Assembly (NCBI RefSeq): GCF_015645445.1
Contig: NZ_JADOGI010000008.1
Coordinates: 1 to 64,000, forward strand
DNA: 64,000 nt
From: Nonomuraea cypriaca
GTDB lineage: Bacteria; Actinomycetota; Actinomycetes; Streptosporangiales; Streptosporangiaceae
Direction of reading: 5' to 3'
Position 1 is the stretch's first letter, and the number at the start of each line of letters is the position of its first letter. The notes beneath the pieces were generated by a model. That model was given only the letters and a program-made list of their open reading frames with translations, was not told the origin of the DNA and made no database searches. Below, piece after piece: positions 35,011 through 43,371 of this stretch. Made by a program: the position numbers and the translations under genes.

Positions 35011-36354
35011 TCAGGTGAGCACGGCGAGCACATCGCGGACCGGGCGGTCCGCCCAGCGGCGCAGGGCGGCGGCGAAGGGCCGGGCGAGCGGGGCGCGACC
35101 GCCGTGCTCGAAGCAGTCCACGGCTTTCGCGGTGAGCTCCTCCAGGGTCAGGGGGGCGGCCGCGCTGCCCCGCAGGGTCTCGGCCCGGCCCCGGAGCACC
35201 CGTCCATCGGTGAGGTGGAGGCTCACCTCGGCCCAGCGGGGCGCCATCGGGGTGTCGCTCTCAGCCGCCTGTACGCGGGCGAGCAGCCGCTGCGCCTGCG
35301 GTCGCTTCACGGCCTCGTCGGTGAAGCTGCCGAGGCGGGGCCGGCCGTCGAGCAGGGCCGCGGCCATGCCGTACTCCATGCTGAACTTGGCCTCCAGCCC
35401 GGTGGCCGGACGGTGGTGGATCAGCGGGGTGAGCGCCGCGCCGCTGGTTCGCACGTCCACGCGGACGACGTCCTCGGCGTTCACGTCCTGCTCGGTGCGC
35501 AGGTCGAGCACCGCGTCCAGAGCGCGGTGGGCGGCGTAGCACATGGGGTACTTCTTGACGTCCAGGCCGCTGGTACGCAGCTCTCCTGGGGCGGCGCCGA
35601 GTTCGTCGAGCAGATCGTGGAGCCGGCGGGTGATGCCGTCGTCGCCGCCGTACAGGCGGGTGAAGCCTGCGGGGCCGTCCAGCGCGCCGTGGCCCGCCGT
35701 GACGCCGGCCCTGGCCGCGAGCGCGGAACGTACGGCGCTCGCGCATGCGGCGCCGACCTGGAAGGACTTCGCCGGCGTGCCGAAGTTCTCCCGGGTGCCC
35801 GAGCACTGCCCGGCGAACAGCCCGATGGCGTCGGCGATCTGCTCGGCGTCCAGCCGCAGCAGCCGGGCGGCGGCCACGGTCGCGCCGATGCCGCCGATCG
35901 TCGTGGTGCTGTGCCAGCCGGCCGCGTAGTGCGGGACGGCCATCGCCTTCGCCAGCTTGAGCATCACCTCAAAGCCGACGGCGTAGGCGCCGGCCACGGC
36001 GGACCCGTCGGCGTCCTCGGCCCCGGCGAGGGCGAGCAGTCCCGGGATGATCGCGATGCTCGGGTGGCCGCGCAGCGGCGAGGTGACGTCGTCGTAGTCG
36101 AGCACGTGTCCGGCCGCCCCGTTGACCAGGGCTGCCTGCTCGGGAGACACGGGCGGCCCGCCCGTCCACAGCCGCGCGGCTCCGCCCTGGGAGACGGTGG
36201 AGGTCAGCGCGTGGACGACCGGGTCGGCACGGGCGGCGACGGCGACGGCGACGGTGTCGAGCACCGCCCGGCCGACGGCGTCGACGACGTCCGGGGACGC
36301 CTCCGGCGCCGAGGCGGCGTACCGGCCGACGCGTAGCGCCGCGGGGGCGGTCAT
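35011..36354 (-). CDS. MmgE/PrpD-family protein
   Basis: The 447-residue protein belongs to the 2-methylcitrate dehydratase / cis-aconitate decarboxylase / iminodisuccinate epimerase family: DYDDVTSPLRGHPSI, GWHSTTTIGGIGATVAAARLL, FGTPAKSFQVGAACASAV, KKYPMCYAAHRALDAVL and KFSMEYGMAAALLDG. Members act on polycarboxylates by removing or adding water, or by decarboxylation, without metal. With a tricarboxylate transporter in the operon, a di- or tricarboxylic acid substrate is plausible. The start overlaps the preceding CoA-transferase stop (ATGA). The residues of the H-Y-K active site are not assigned here. Confidence 0.85.
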   Translation of the reverse strand: MTAPAALRVGRYAASAPEASPDVVDAVGRAVLDTVAVAVAARADPVVHALTSTVSQGGAARLWTGGPPVSPEQAALVNGAAGHVLDYDDVTSPLRGHPSIAIIPGLLALAGAEDADGSAVAGAYAVGFEVMLKLAKAMAVPHYAAGWHSTTTIGGIGATVAAARLLRLDAEQIADAIGLFAGQCSGTRENFGTPAKSFQVGAACASAVRSALAARAGVTAGHGALDGPAGFTRLYGGDDGITRRLHDLLDELGAAPGELRTSGLDVKKYPMCYAAHRALDAVLDLRTEQDVNAEDVVRVDVRTSGAALTPLIHHRPATGLEAKFSMEYGMAAALLDGRPRLGSFTDEAVKRPQAQRLLARVQAAESDTPMAPRWAEVSLHLTDGRVLRGRAETLRGSAAAPLTLEELTAKAVDCFEHGGRAPLARPFAAALRRWADRPVRDVLAVLT

Positions 36355-37763
36355 CGGAGTGCTCCCGCTGCTCGGTAGGCCGCGATCTGCTCGTCGTCCA
36401 GTCCGAGCACCTCCCTGCACACCTCGTCGGTGTGCTCGCCCAGCAACGGCGCGGAGCGGGTGGGCCGCACGGGCGTGCCGGTGAGACGGAACGGCGGCGC
36501 GTTGTAGAGGCTGGGCCCCATCTCCGGGTGGTCCAGGCGCAGCCAGTGCTCGCGGGCCGCGAGTTGCGGATCGCGGTCGACCAGGTCGGCGGTGTTCTGG
36601 ACGACCCCGGCGGGCACCCCGGCCGCGCGCAGCTCCCCGGCCAGCGCGACGGCGTCACGGCCGGCCACGGCGGCGCCGATCAGCCGGTTCAGCCGGTCGC
36701 GGTCACGGTGCCTGGCCGCCTCGTGCCGCCATTCCGGCTTGTGATCCGGCCTGCCGTCGGGCTCGTGGTCAGGCCTGTGGCCGGGCTCGTGGTCAGGCCT
36801 GTGGCTGGGCTCGTCGTCGGCCTTGTCGTGGGGCTCGTCGTGGGGCTCGTCGTGGGGCTCGTCGTGGGGCTCGTCGTGGGGCTCGTCGTGGGGCTCGTCG
36901 TGGGGCTCGTCGTGGGGCTCGTCGTGGGGCTTGTCGTCGGGCTCGTCGTCGAGGCCGAGTATCCGGACGAGCGACTCCCACTGCTCGTCGCGGAGCACCG
37001 AGATCGCGATCCACCGGTCATCTCCGGCGCAGCGGTACACGCCGTGCGGCGCCCGCCGTGGGTGGTCGTTGCCGAGCGGGCCTGCGTCCCTGCGGTTGAC
37101 GGTCCAGTCCATCAGCAGCGGTCCGAGCACGGCGATGGTCGGCTCGGTCTGCGCGATGTCGATGTACTGGCCGCGTCCCGTACGCCGCCGATGGCGCAGG
37201 GCGGCGAGCACGGCGAAGGCGGCGTGGCACGGGTTCGGGACGTGGTCGGGATAATTGGTGCCGGTCCCGACCGGCTCACGGCCGGGCAGGCCGGTGAAAT
37301 GGTGCAGGCCGATCAGCGCGCTGATCGTGATCCCGTAACCGAGGTAGTCGCGTTCAGGGCCGCTGTCGCCCTGCATCGACATGGCCAGGTAGACGGCTCG
37401 CGGGTTGATCCGGCGCACGTCCTCCCAGCCGAGGCCGAAGCGTTCCATGGTGCCTGGCGTGAAGTTGTTGGTGACCACGTCGCTCTCTGCGACCAGCCGG
37501 CGGGCCAGCTCGCGGCCGCCCTCGGACTTCAGGTCGAGGGCGAGGCTGCGCTTGCTGGTGTTGCGGTCGGCGAAGTAGCCGCTGCGGTTGACGCCCTTCC
37601 GCCCGCCGGCGAACGGCGGGCTGAGCCTGATCCCGTCGATCTTCGCCCGGCTCTCCACCTTGATCACGTCCGCGCCGTGGTCGGCGAGCAGCTTGGTGGT
37701 GAACGAGCCCGCCCCGACCCAGCAGAAGTCGGCGACCCGGATGCCGGAAAGCGGCGGCGTCAT
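36351..37763 (-). CDS. Family III CoA transferase with (HDEP)n insertion
   Basis: The 470-residue CaiB/BaiF-type enzyme has ADFCWVGAGSFTTKLLADHGADVIKVE, KRSLALDLKSEGG, and the catalytic Asp at about residue 173 (NYPDHVPNP). Ordinary members have about 390-410 residues. The excess is a charged insert at about 272-345 consisting of DEPH tetrapeptides (eight perfect 12-bp copies at 36829-36924) plus degenerate HRPDHEPG-type repeats. It interrupts the small-domain region after WESLVRILGLDDEP; the C-terminal domain resumes as RDRLNRLIGAAVAG. Its start overlaps the stop of the next upstream CoA transferase. Confidence 0.85.
   Translation of the reverse strand: MTPPLSGIRVADFCWVGAGSFTTKLLADHGADVIKVESRAKIDGIRLSPPFAGGRKGVNRSGYFADRNTSKRSLALDLKSEGGRELARRLVAESDVVTNNFTPGTMERFGLGWEDVRRINPRAVYLAMSMQGDSGPERDYLGYGITISALIGLHHFTGLPGREPVGTGTNYPDHVPNPCHAAFAVLAALRHRRRTGRGQYIDIAQTEPTIAVLGPLLMDWTVNRRDAGPLGNDHPRRAPHGVYRCAGDDRWIAISVLRDEQWESLVRILGLDDEPDDKPHDEPHDEPHDEPHDEPHDEPHDEPHDEPHDEPHDKADDEPSHRPDHEPGHRPDHEPDGRPDHKPEWRHEAARHRDRDRLNRLIGAAVAGRDAVALAGELRAAGVPAGVVQNTADLVDRDPQLAAREHWLRLDHPEMGPSLYNAPPFRLTGTPVRPTRSAPLLGEHTDEVCREVLGLDDEQIAAYRAAGALR
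36829..36936. repeat. 12-bp minisatellite inside a CoA transferase gene
   Basis: The unit TGGGGCTCGTCG is repeated eight times without a mismatch (36829-36924), followed by one single-base variant (36925-36936). Degenerate copies extend the low-complexity region to about 36740-36950. Because the unit is a multiple of three, copy-number change keeps the frame and only lengthens the HDEP tract. Expansion by slippage is probable. Confidence 0.9.
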
Positions 37764-38956
37764 GCGCTCACCCCCGGACGTCCGATCTCGCTCAGCACCT
37801 GCTCGGTGTGCTCGCCGAGCCGCGGCGCACGGCCGTTCGTCCGCCAGGGCGTCTCACTCAGCAGGTACGGCGCCCCCGGCATCAGCGTGCCGAGCCCCGT
37901 GTTCTCCACGAAGAAACCCCGGTGCGCGAGCTGCCGGTTGTCCACGATGTCGGCCGCGGTGCTGACCGGGCACAACGGCACCCGCCTCCGCTGCGCCGCG
38001 GCGTACAGCTCGGCCTTCGTCCGCCGTGCGGCGAAGGGGCCGAACACCCTGTTGAAGATCCCCTTGGCCTCGTCCCCGGTGACGAACTCCCGCTCACCCC
38101 ACCGGTCGCCGCGCAGCGCCGCCGCTTCGGGGACGTCCTCGGATTCGAGCCAGTCGACGAGGTTGGGCCAGAACCGGTTGCCGCCGATCCCGCCGGCCAG
38201 GATGTAGATCTCGCCGTCCGCGCAGGCGAAGACCCCGGCCCCGGCCCGGTCGCCGACGCCGCTGCCCCTCCCCCGTACCGTGCCTTCCAGGTCGTAGAAC
38301 TGCACGGCGTTCTCCAGCGCGAGCACCACGCACTCCTGGACGGAGACGTCCACGTGCTGGCCGGCCCCGGTGAGCTCCGCCGAGGTGAGCGCCAGCATCG
38401 AGGCGACGGCCCCGAACAGGCCGCCCATCGCCATCGCCTGGTCCCCGGCGGCGCGTACCGGCGGGCCGTCCCGGTACCCGCCCAGCGCCAGCAGTCCGCC
38501 GAGCGCCAGCAGGACCAGGTCGTCCGCCTCGTCCTGGCCGTACGGGCCGTCCTGCCCGAACGGCGTGATGCTGGTCATCACCAGAGCCGGATTGCCCTCG
38601 CTGAGATCGGCCCAGGCCAGGCCACGCGCCGCGGCCACCCCGGGGCGTTCCGTCTCGATGACGAGGTCTGCCGTACGGGCCAGGTCGCGCAGGGTGCGAG
38701 CGCCCTCGGCGCGGTCGAGGTCCAGGACGACGCTGCGCTTGCCGGTGTTGGCGTACGCGAAGGCGAGCCCGGAGTCGGGACCGGGCACGTCGCCGGCGAA
38801 CGGCGGCTCGTGCCGGAGCGGGGTGCCGTCCGGCGGTTCGACCAGGATCACGTCGGCGCCCAGTTCGGCGAACAGCTTGCCGCAGTAGTTGCCCATCGGC
38901 CCGGACAGGTCGAGCACCCGCAGCCCCTCCAGCGCGGCCGGCGCCGTGGTGGTCAC
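37760..38956 (-). CDS. Family III CoA transferase
   Basis: The 398-residue CaiB/BaiF enzyme has VLDLSGPMGNYCGKLFAELGADVILVEPP, the KRSVVLDLDRAEG loop, and the catalytic Asp172 in RAAGDQAMAMGG at the position of formyl-CoA transferase Asp169. It moves CoA from an acyl-CoA donor to a carboxylic acid through a mixed anhydride and glutamyl/aspartyl-CoA thioester route. GTG 38956 overlaps the DUF35 stop (GTGA), and its own stop overlaps the second CoA transferase. Tandem family III genes suggest a heteromeric enzyme, as in succinyl-CoA:benzylsuccinate CoA transferase BbsEF. Confidence 0.9.
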   Translation of the reverse strand: MTTTAPAALEGLRVLDLSGPMGNYCGKLFAELGADVILVEPPDGTPLRHEPPFAGDVPGPDSGLAFAYANTGKRSVVLDLDRAEGARTLRDLARTADLVIETERPGVAAARGLAWADLSEGNPALVMTSITPFGQDGPYGQDEADDLVLLALGGLLALGGYRDGPPVRAAGDQAMAMGGLFGAVASMLALTSAELTGAGQHVDVSVQECVVLALENAVQFYDLEGTVRGRGSGVGDRAGAGVFACADGEIYILAGGIGGNRFWPNLVDWLESEDVPEAAALRGDRWGEREFVTGDEAKGIFNRVFGPFAARRTKAELYAAAQRRRVPLCPVSTAADIVDNRQLAHRGFFVENTGLGTLMPGAPYLLSETPWRTNGRAPRLGEHTEQVLSEIGRPGVSA

Positions 38957-39369
38957 GTCGCCTCCGGGGTGAACCTGGGGATGGTGACGGTCTCGGTGAC
39001 CGGGTCGCAGGCCAGCCGCACCCGCAGCCCGACCTGGACCTCCTCGTTGGGCACCCCGACGACGTTGCTGAACATCCGCGGGCCCTCGTCGAGCTGCACG
39101 AGCACCACGTTGTACGGCACGTCATCGGCGAAGGCCCGGTTGTAGACCTGGTGGAAGACGATCCTGGACATGACCTCGCCCCGGCCGGACAGGGGAACCC
39201 AGGTGGTCTCCTTGGCCAGGCACTGCGGGCAGATCCGGCTGATCGGATACCTGATATGTCCGCATTTTTCGCACTTTTGCAGGGTCAGGGTCTCGGTCTC
39301 GCGCAACGCGTCCCAGAAGGGCCGTGTCTCGTCGGTCAGCTCCGGCAGCGGCTTGGTGTAGTCGGTCAT
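38953..39369 (-). CDS. DUF35 OB-fold / zinc-ribbon acyl-CoA-associated protein
   Basis: The 138-residue protein has an N-terminal helix, a rubredoxin-like zinc ribbon with C33-x2-C36 and C47-x2-C50 (KCEKCGHIRYPISRICPQC), and a C-terminal OB fold (SRIVFHQVY...VVLVQLDEGPRMFSNVVG). DUF35 proteins form obligate complexes with thiolase-fold partners, for example the Ltp2-ChsH2 steroid aldolase and the BbsAB thiolase. Here the partner is the gene immediately upstream, with an ATGA overlap, so a 1:1 complex is strongly expected. Confidence 0.9.
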   Translation of the reverse strand: MTDYTKPLPELTDETRPFWDALRETETLTLQKCEKCGHIRYPISRICPQCLAKETTWVPLSGRGEVMSRIVFHQVYNRAFADDVPYNVVLVQLDEGPRMFSNVVGVPNEEVQVGLRVRLACDPVTETVTIPRFTPEAT

Positions 39370-40532
39370 CTAGTCAGCCCGTCCTTGCTCAGGATCATCG
39401 CGTTCGAGCAGTTCAGCGTCATGCCCCGGCCGGTCACCAGGCACACCTCCGCGTCCTCGACCTGCCGGGGCCCGCCCTGGCCGCGCAGCTGCCGCACCCC
39501 TTCGACGATGTGCAACCAGCCCTCCATGTACGACTCCGACAGGTTTCCGCCGGCGGTGTTGACCGGCAGGTCCCCGCCGAGCTGGATGCGGCCGCCCTCG
39601 ACGAAGGAGCCCGCTTCGCCCACGCCGCAGAACCCGGCGTGTTCCAGCCACAGCAGCACGCTGATCGTGAAGTTGTCGTAGAGCTGGGCCACGTCGACGT
39701 CCGACGGGCCGATGCCGGCCATCTTCCAGGCCCGGTCCAGCGCCTGCTTCTGGTGGGGCACGTACCACCAGTCCTCGCGTTCCAGCGTGCGGGTCGTGTA
39801 GCCCTGCCCCATCCCGGAGATGAACACCGGCGGCTGCCTGGTGTCGCGCGCGCGGGCGCGTTCCGCGGACGTGACGATGACGCACACGCCGCCGTCGCTG
39901 ATCAGGCAGCAGTCGAGCAGCCGCAGCGGCTCCACGATCCAGCGCGACGCCTGGTGGTCGGCGATCGTGATCGGCTTGCGCATGACGGCGTCGGGGTTCA
40001 TCGACGCGTGCCTGCGGCAGGCGACGGCGACCTCGGCGAGCTGCTCACTGGTCGTGCCGTAGAGGGCCATGTGACGGCTGGCCGCGACCGCGCTGTTGGC
40101 GGCGGCGCCCATCATGCCCCAGATGTCCCACGAATCCCCCCAGCCGGAGGCCCTGGAGAACCGGGACCCGCCGGTCTTGGCCGCGTCGCCGAACACGCAG
40201 GCCACGTTCGTGGCCATGCCGGTGCTGACCGCCATCGCGGCCGTCTGCACGAGCGCGCCCGCCGTGCCGCCGCCCATCGACATGCTGCCGGTGAACGCAG
40301 GGTCGATGCCGAGCGTCTCACCGAGCCGCAGGTAGTTGAGCGGGCCTTCGGGGGCCGTGGTGCCGGGGAAGGTCAGCAGTCCATCGATGTCCGACTTGTC
40401 GAGCCCGCTGTCGTCGAGCGCGGCCACGAACGCGTCGGCGGCCAGCGAGAGCTGGGTGCTGCCCGGCAGTTTGCCCTGGGCGGTCTTACCCACCCCGATG
40501 ATCGCGGCCTGGTCCTTCAGCGAATCCTTCAC
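39366..40532 (-). CDS. Thiolase-fold acyl-CoA aldolase candidate (Ltp2-like)
   Basis: The 388-residue thiolase-superfamily protein has AAIIGVGKT at the start and VNTAGGNLSESYMEGW near the end. The nucleophilic Cys of thiolases is absent (SMSMGGGTAG at 83-92 replaces the usual CATG/CSSG), and the GHP His is replaced in SESYMEG. Two tyrosines, Y285 (AQLYDNF) and Y335 (ESYMEG), are 50 residues apart, the spacing of the catalytic Tyr294 and Tyr344 reported for the steroid side-chain aldolase Ltp2. I therefore call it a retro-aldolase rather than a thiolase. GTG 40532 has AGGGG upstream. Its DUF35 partner follows. Confidence 0.8.
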   Translation of the reverse strand: MKDSLKDQAAIIGVGKTAQGKLPGSTQLSLAADAFVAALDDSGLDKSDIDGLLTFPGTTAPEGPLNYLRLGETLGIDPAFTGSMSMGGGTAGALVQTAAMAVSTGMATNVACVFGDAAKTGGSRFSRASGWGDSWDIWGMMGAAANSAVAASRHMALYGTTSEQLAEVAVACRRHASMNPDAVMRKPITIADHQASRWIVEPLRLLDCCLISDGGVCVIVTSAERARARDTRQPPVFISGMGQGYTTRTLEREDWWYVPHQKQALDRAWKMAGIGPSDVDVAQLYDNFTISVLLWLEHAGFCGVGEAGSFVEGGRIQLGGDLPVNTAGGNLSESYMEGWLHIVEGVRQLRGQGGPRQVEDAEVCLVTGRGMTLNCSNAMILSKDGLTR

Positions 40533-40553
40533 AACGCTTCCCCTCATCGTCTG

Positions 40554-41327
40554 TCATCGGCCCTGGAAACGCGGCGCCCGCTTCTCGGCGAACGCCTTAC
40601 GGCCCTCGATGCGGTCCTCGGTGTCCCGGAGCAGGCCCCACACGTAGCTCTCCAGGTCCAGGCCGCGCTCCAAAGGCAGGTCGGGGCCCTCGGTGGCGAG
40701 CCGCTTGACGGCCCGTACGGCGAGCGGCGCGTTACGGGCGATGCGGTCCGCGACCTCCCTGGCCCGCCGCAGCAGTTCGCCCGCCGGGAGGACCTCGCTG
40801 ACCAGGCCCACCCGGTGCGCCTCCGCGGCGTCGATCCGATCGCCGGTGAGCAGCATCTGCATCGCCGTCGACCGCCCGATCATCCGGGTGAGCCGCTGGG
40901 TGCCGCCCGCTCCTGGAATGCTGCCGATCTGGACCTCGGCCAGACCGAACTGGGCCGTCTCGGAACAGATCCTGATGTCGCAGGCCAGGGCGATCTCCAG
41001 GCCGCCGCCGATCGCGTACCCGTTGATCGCCGCGATCACCGGTTTGTCCCTCGGGAACCCCTTGAGCAGATGGTCTCCCCCGTCGCCGAACGCGATCTGC
41101 GCGTACGACTCCGCCGGCGGCATCGTCCGCTTCAGGTCCGATCCCGTGCAGAAGGCGCGATCCCCCGCGCCGGTGATCAGCGCGACCCTGATGGACTCGT
41201 CGGTGTTCACCCGTTCCCACGCCGCGTGCAGCATGGCCCGGGTCTCGGGGTCGATGGAGTTCATCGCCTCCGGCCGGTTGAGCACGATCTCCGCGACCGT
41301 CCCCCGTACCTCTATGTCAACGGACAC
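40554..41327 (-). CDS. Enoyl-CoA hydratase
   Basis: The 257-residue crotonase-fold protein has both catalytic glutamates of rat enoyl-CoA hydratase: E111 in GYAIGGGLEIALACDIRI (Glu144) and E131 in FGLAEVQIGSIPGAGGTQRL (Glu164). The oxyanion-hole loops are intact. It adds water to an enoyl-CoA to give a 3-hydroxyacyl-CoA, which a retro-aldolase could cleave. GTG 41327 follows GAGGAGGAAA. It lies between tctA (25-bp gap) and the aldolase gene (21-bp gap) in the operon. Confidence 0.9.
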   Translation of the reverse strand: MSVDIEVRGTVAEIVLNRPEAMNSIDPETRAMLHAAWERVNTDESIRVALITGAGDRAFCTGSDLKRTMPPAESYAQIAFGDGGDHLLKGFPRDKPVIAAINGYAIGGGLEIALACDIRICSETAQFGLAEVQIGSIPGAGGTQRLTRMIGRSTAMQMLLTGDRIDAAEAHRVGLVSEVLPAGELLRRAREVADRIARNAPLAVRAVKRLATEGPDLPLERGLDLESYVWGLLRDTEDRIEGRKAFAEKRAPRFQGR

Positions 41328-41352
41328 GTGCCCGTTTCCTCCTCATCGTTGA

Positions 41353-42858
41353 TCATGCGGGCGTGGACGCACGCCTGCTTCTGGTGACCAGCCGCCAGAT
41401 CCCGCCGCCGAAGAGGACCACCGCGACGAGCAGCCAGAGGGCCGCGGCGATCGGGCGCTGGACGAAGTAGCCGAAGTCGCCCCGGCTCAGGAACAACCCC
41501 TCGCGCAGGTGCTTCTCCACCAGCGGTCCCAGCACCAGGCCGAGGACGAACGGGGCGAGGGTGAACGACAGCTTGCGCAGGAGGTAGCCCACGGCTCCCA
41601 TGGCGGCCAGCGTGTACACGTCGAGCAGGCTGTTGCGCACGCTGTAGCAGCCGATCGCCGCGATCACCACGATGGCGGGGAAGAGCAGCTGTTTGGGGAT
41701 ACGCAGCAGTTGCACCCACACGCTGACCAGGGGCAGGTTGAGCACCAGCAGCATCATGTTGGCCACGAACATCGTGCCGATGAGCGACCAGAAGATCTCC
41801 GGGTTGTCCTCGATCAGCAGCGGGCCCGGCTCGATGCCCTGCACCTCCATCGCGGAGATCACCAGGGCGAAGGTGGCCGAGAACGGCATGCCCAGCGACA
41901 GCAGCGGCACGAGCCCGCCGACGGCGGCCGCGTTGTTGGCGGCCTCGGGTCCCGCGACCCCTTCGACCGCGCCCGAGCCGAGGTTCGCGCGGTTGCGGGC
42001 GACGCTCTTCTCCAGCCGGTACGACGCGAAGCTCGACAGCGTCGCCGAGGGACCTGGCAGCAGGCCGAAGAGGAACCCCACGGCCGAACCCCGTCCCCAG
42101 GCGGGCACGGCGTCCCGCCACTCCGCGCGGGTGGGCATCAGTTCCCTGAGCCGGACGCTGGTGGGCCGCGCCGACCTCGACGGGTTCTCGACCAGCAGCA
42201 GCAACTCGGCGATGCCGAACAGGCCGATGCCCACGGGCACCAGGTCGATGCCGAGGGCCATCTCCGGCACGTTCAGCGTGTACCTGAACGTGCTGGTGAT
42301 CGCCTCCTGGCCCAGGGTGCCGAGCATCACGCCGACGATCATCGGCAGGAACCCACTGGCCGGGCTGCCGCCCGAGACGCGGGCCAGGGCGAGCAGGCCG
42401 CCGGCCACGAGCGCGAGATATTCGGCGGGGCCGAACAGCAGGCCGACGCCCGACAGCAGCGGGGAGAAGAACGTCACGAGGATGACGCCGATCGCGCCGG
42501 CGATGAACGAGCCGATCGCCATGACGCTCAGCGCGGCTCCCGCCCGGCCCTTCTTGGCCATCGCATGGCCGTCGACGGCGGTCATGACCGAGGCCGCCTC
42601 GCCTGGCATGTTCAGCAGGACCGCGGTCGTCGATCCGCCGTACATCGAGCCGACGTAGATCGCCGCGATCATGACGATGCCGACGATCGGCGACATGGAG
42701 AACGTCAGCGGCAGCACCAGCGCCGCGCCGGCCACCGGGCCGAGCCCGGGGAGCACCCCGATCACCGTGCCGGCCAGGGCGCCGACCAGCGCGGCCAGGA
42801 GCAGTTCAGGGGTGAGCGCCGATTCCAGCCCGAAGATCAGGCCCTCGACGGGGTTCAC
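41353..42858 (-). CDS. tctA: Tripartite tricarboxylate transporter TctA (second system)
   Basis: The 501-residue polytopic protein has TctA signatures GVLPGLGPVAGAALVLPLTF, YGGSTTAVLLNMPGEAASV and [17 protein letters not shown]. It is clearly a different paralogue from the TctA at 4908. The GTG start at 42858 is 3 bp after the tctB stop and is preceded by GGGGGG. It precedes the enoyl-CoA hydratase gene, linking uptake directly to acyl-CoA catabolism. Confidence 0.9.
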   Translation of the reverse strand: MNPVEGLIFGLESALTPELLLAALVGALAGTVIGVLPGLGPVAGAALVLPLTFSMSPIVGIVMIAAIYVGSMYGGSTTAVLLNMPGEAASVMTAVDGHAMAKKGRAGAALSVMAIGSFIAGAIGVILVTFFSPLLSGVGLLFGPAEYLALVAGGLLALARVSGGSPASGFLPMIVGVMLGTLGQEAITSTFRYTLNVPEMALGIDLVPVGIGLFGIAELLLLVENPSRSARPTSVRLRELMPTRAEWRDAVPAWGRGSAVGFLFGLLPGPSATLSSFASYRLEKSVARNRANLGSGAVEGVAGPEAANNAAAVGGLVPLLSLGMPFSATFALVISAMEVQGIEPGPLLIEDNPEIFWSLIGTMFVANMMLLVLNLPLVSVWVQLLRIPKQLLFPAIVVIAAIGCYSVRNSLLDVYTLAAMGAVGYLLRKLSFTLAPFVLGLVLGPLVEKHLREGLFLSRGDFGYFVQRPIAAALWLLVAVVLFGGGIWRLVTRSRRASTPA

Positions 42859-42861
42859 GGG

Positions 42862-43371
42862 TCAGCCCCCCATCAGCGCGCCGGCGGGCAGCCGCACGCC
42901 GAGCAGTTCGAGGAACACGTACGAGATGATCAGGCCGAGCAGGACGCCGTGGAGGACGGCCTTCCACCAGGGGCGGGTGCCGAGCACCCCGACCGCCGCG
43001 GCGCCGAACAGCGCCGCCGCGAGGTACTGGCCGATCAGCGGCAGCAGTAAGAGGTACACCACGATGATCCCGCCCAGTCCGAGGACGAACCGGCCCCGTC
43101 CCGGCGCGGCGCGCTCGTATTCGCCGGTCACCTTGGTGGTGAACCTCGCCTCGGCCATCGTGAGCACGCTGATCACCAGGCACCCCGCCCCGACGATGAT
43201 CGGGTACATCGCGGCCCCCGGCTGGGCCGTCGTGCCCATCGGAAGAGTGAACGCGTGGGCGGTGTAGACGGCTCCCACCGCGAACATCACCGCGCCGACG
43301 ATCATGCGCCCGCGGCGGACCCCGTCCAGGGACGCCTTCGGCGGAGAGACCACGGTCTCGGTCGTTTTCAT
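42862..43371 (-). CDS. tctB: Tripartite tricarboxylate transporter TctB (second system)
   Basis: The 169-residue membrane protein has four predicted helices with a short cytoplasmic N terminus and no extended acidic loop, so it is of normal family length. It has PGAAMYPIIVGAGCLVISVL and the C-terminal YVFLELLGVRLPAGALMGG typical of TctB. The ATG overlaps the tctC stop (ATGA). Confidence 0.9.
   Translation of the reverse strand: MKTTETVVSPPKASLDGVRRGRMIVGAVMFAVGAVYTAHAFTLPMGTTAQPGAAMYPIIVGAGCLVISVLTMAEARFTTKVTGEYERAAPGRGRFVLGLGGIIVVYLLLLPLIGQYLAAALFGAAAVGVLGTRPWWKAVLHGVLLGLIISYVFLELLGVRLPAGALMGG

Noticed and set aside
36432-38207. Plus-strand frame with (VVGLVVGL)n resembling a membrane repeat protein
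   Set aside because: It is only the antisense reading of the 12-bp minisatellite in the CoA transferase gene.
40554-41327. Suspected loss of a catalytic Glu in the enoyl-CoA hydratase (AMQM instead of AMEM)
   Set aside because: Numbering against rat hydratase shows the catalytic pair is GGGLE (E111) and AEVQIG (E131), both present. The Gln is at a non-catalytic position.
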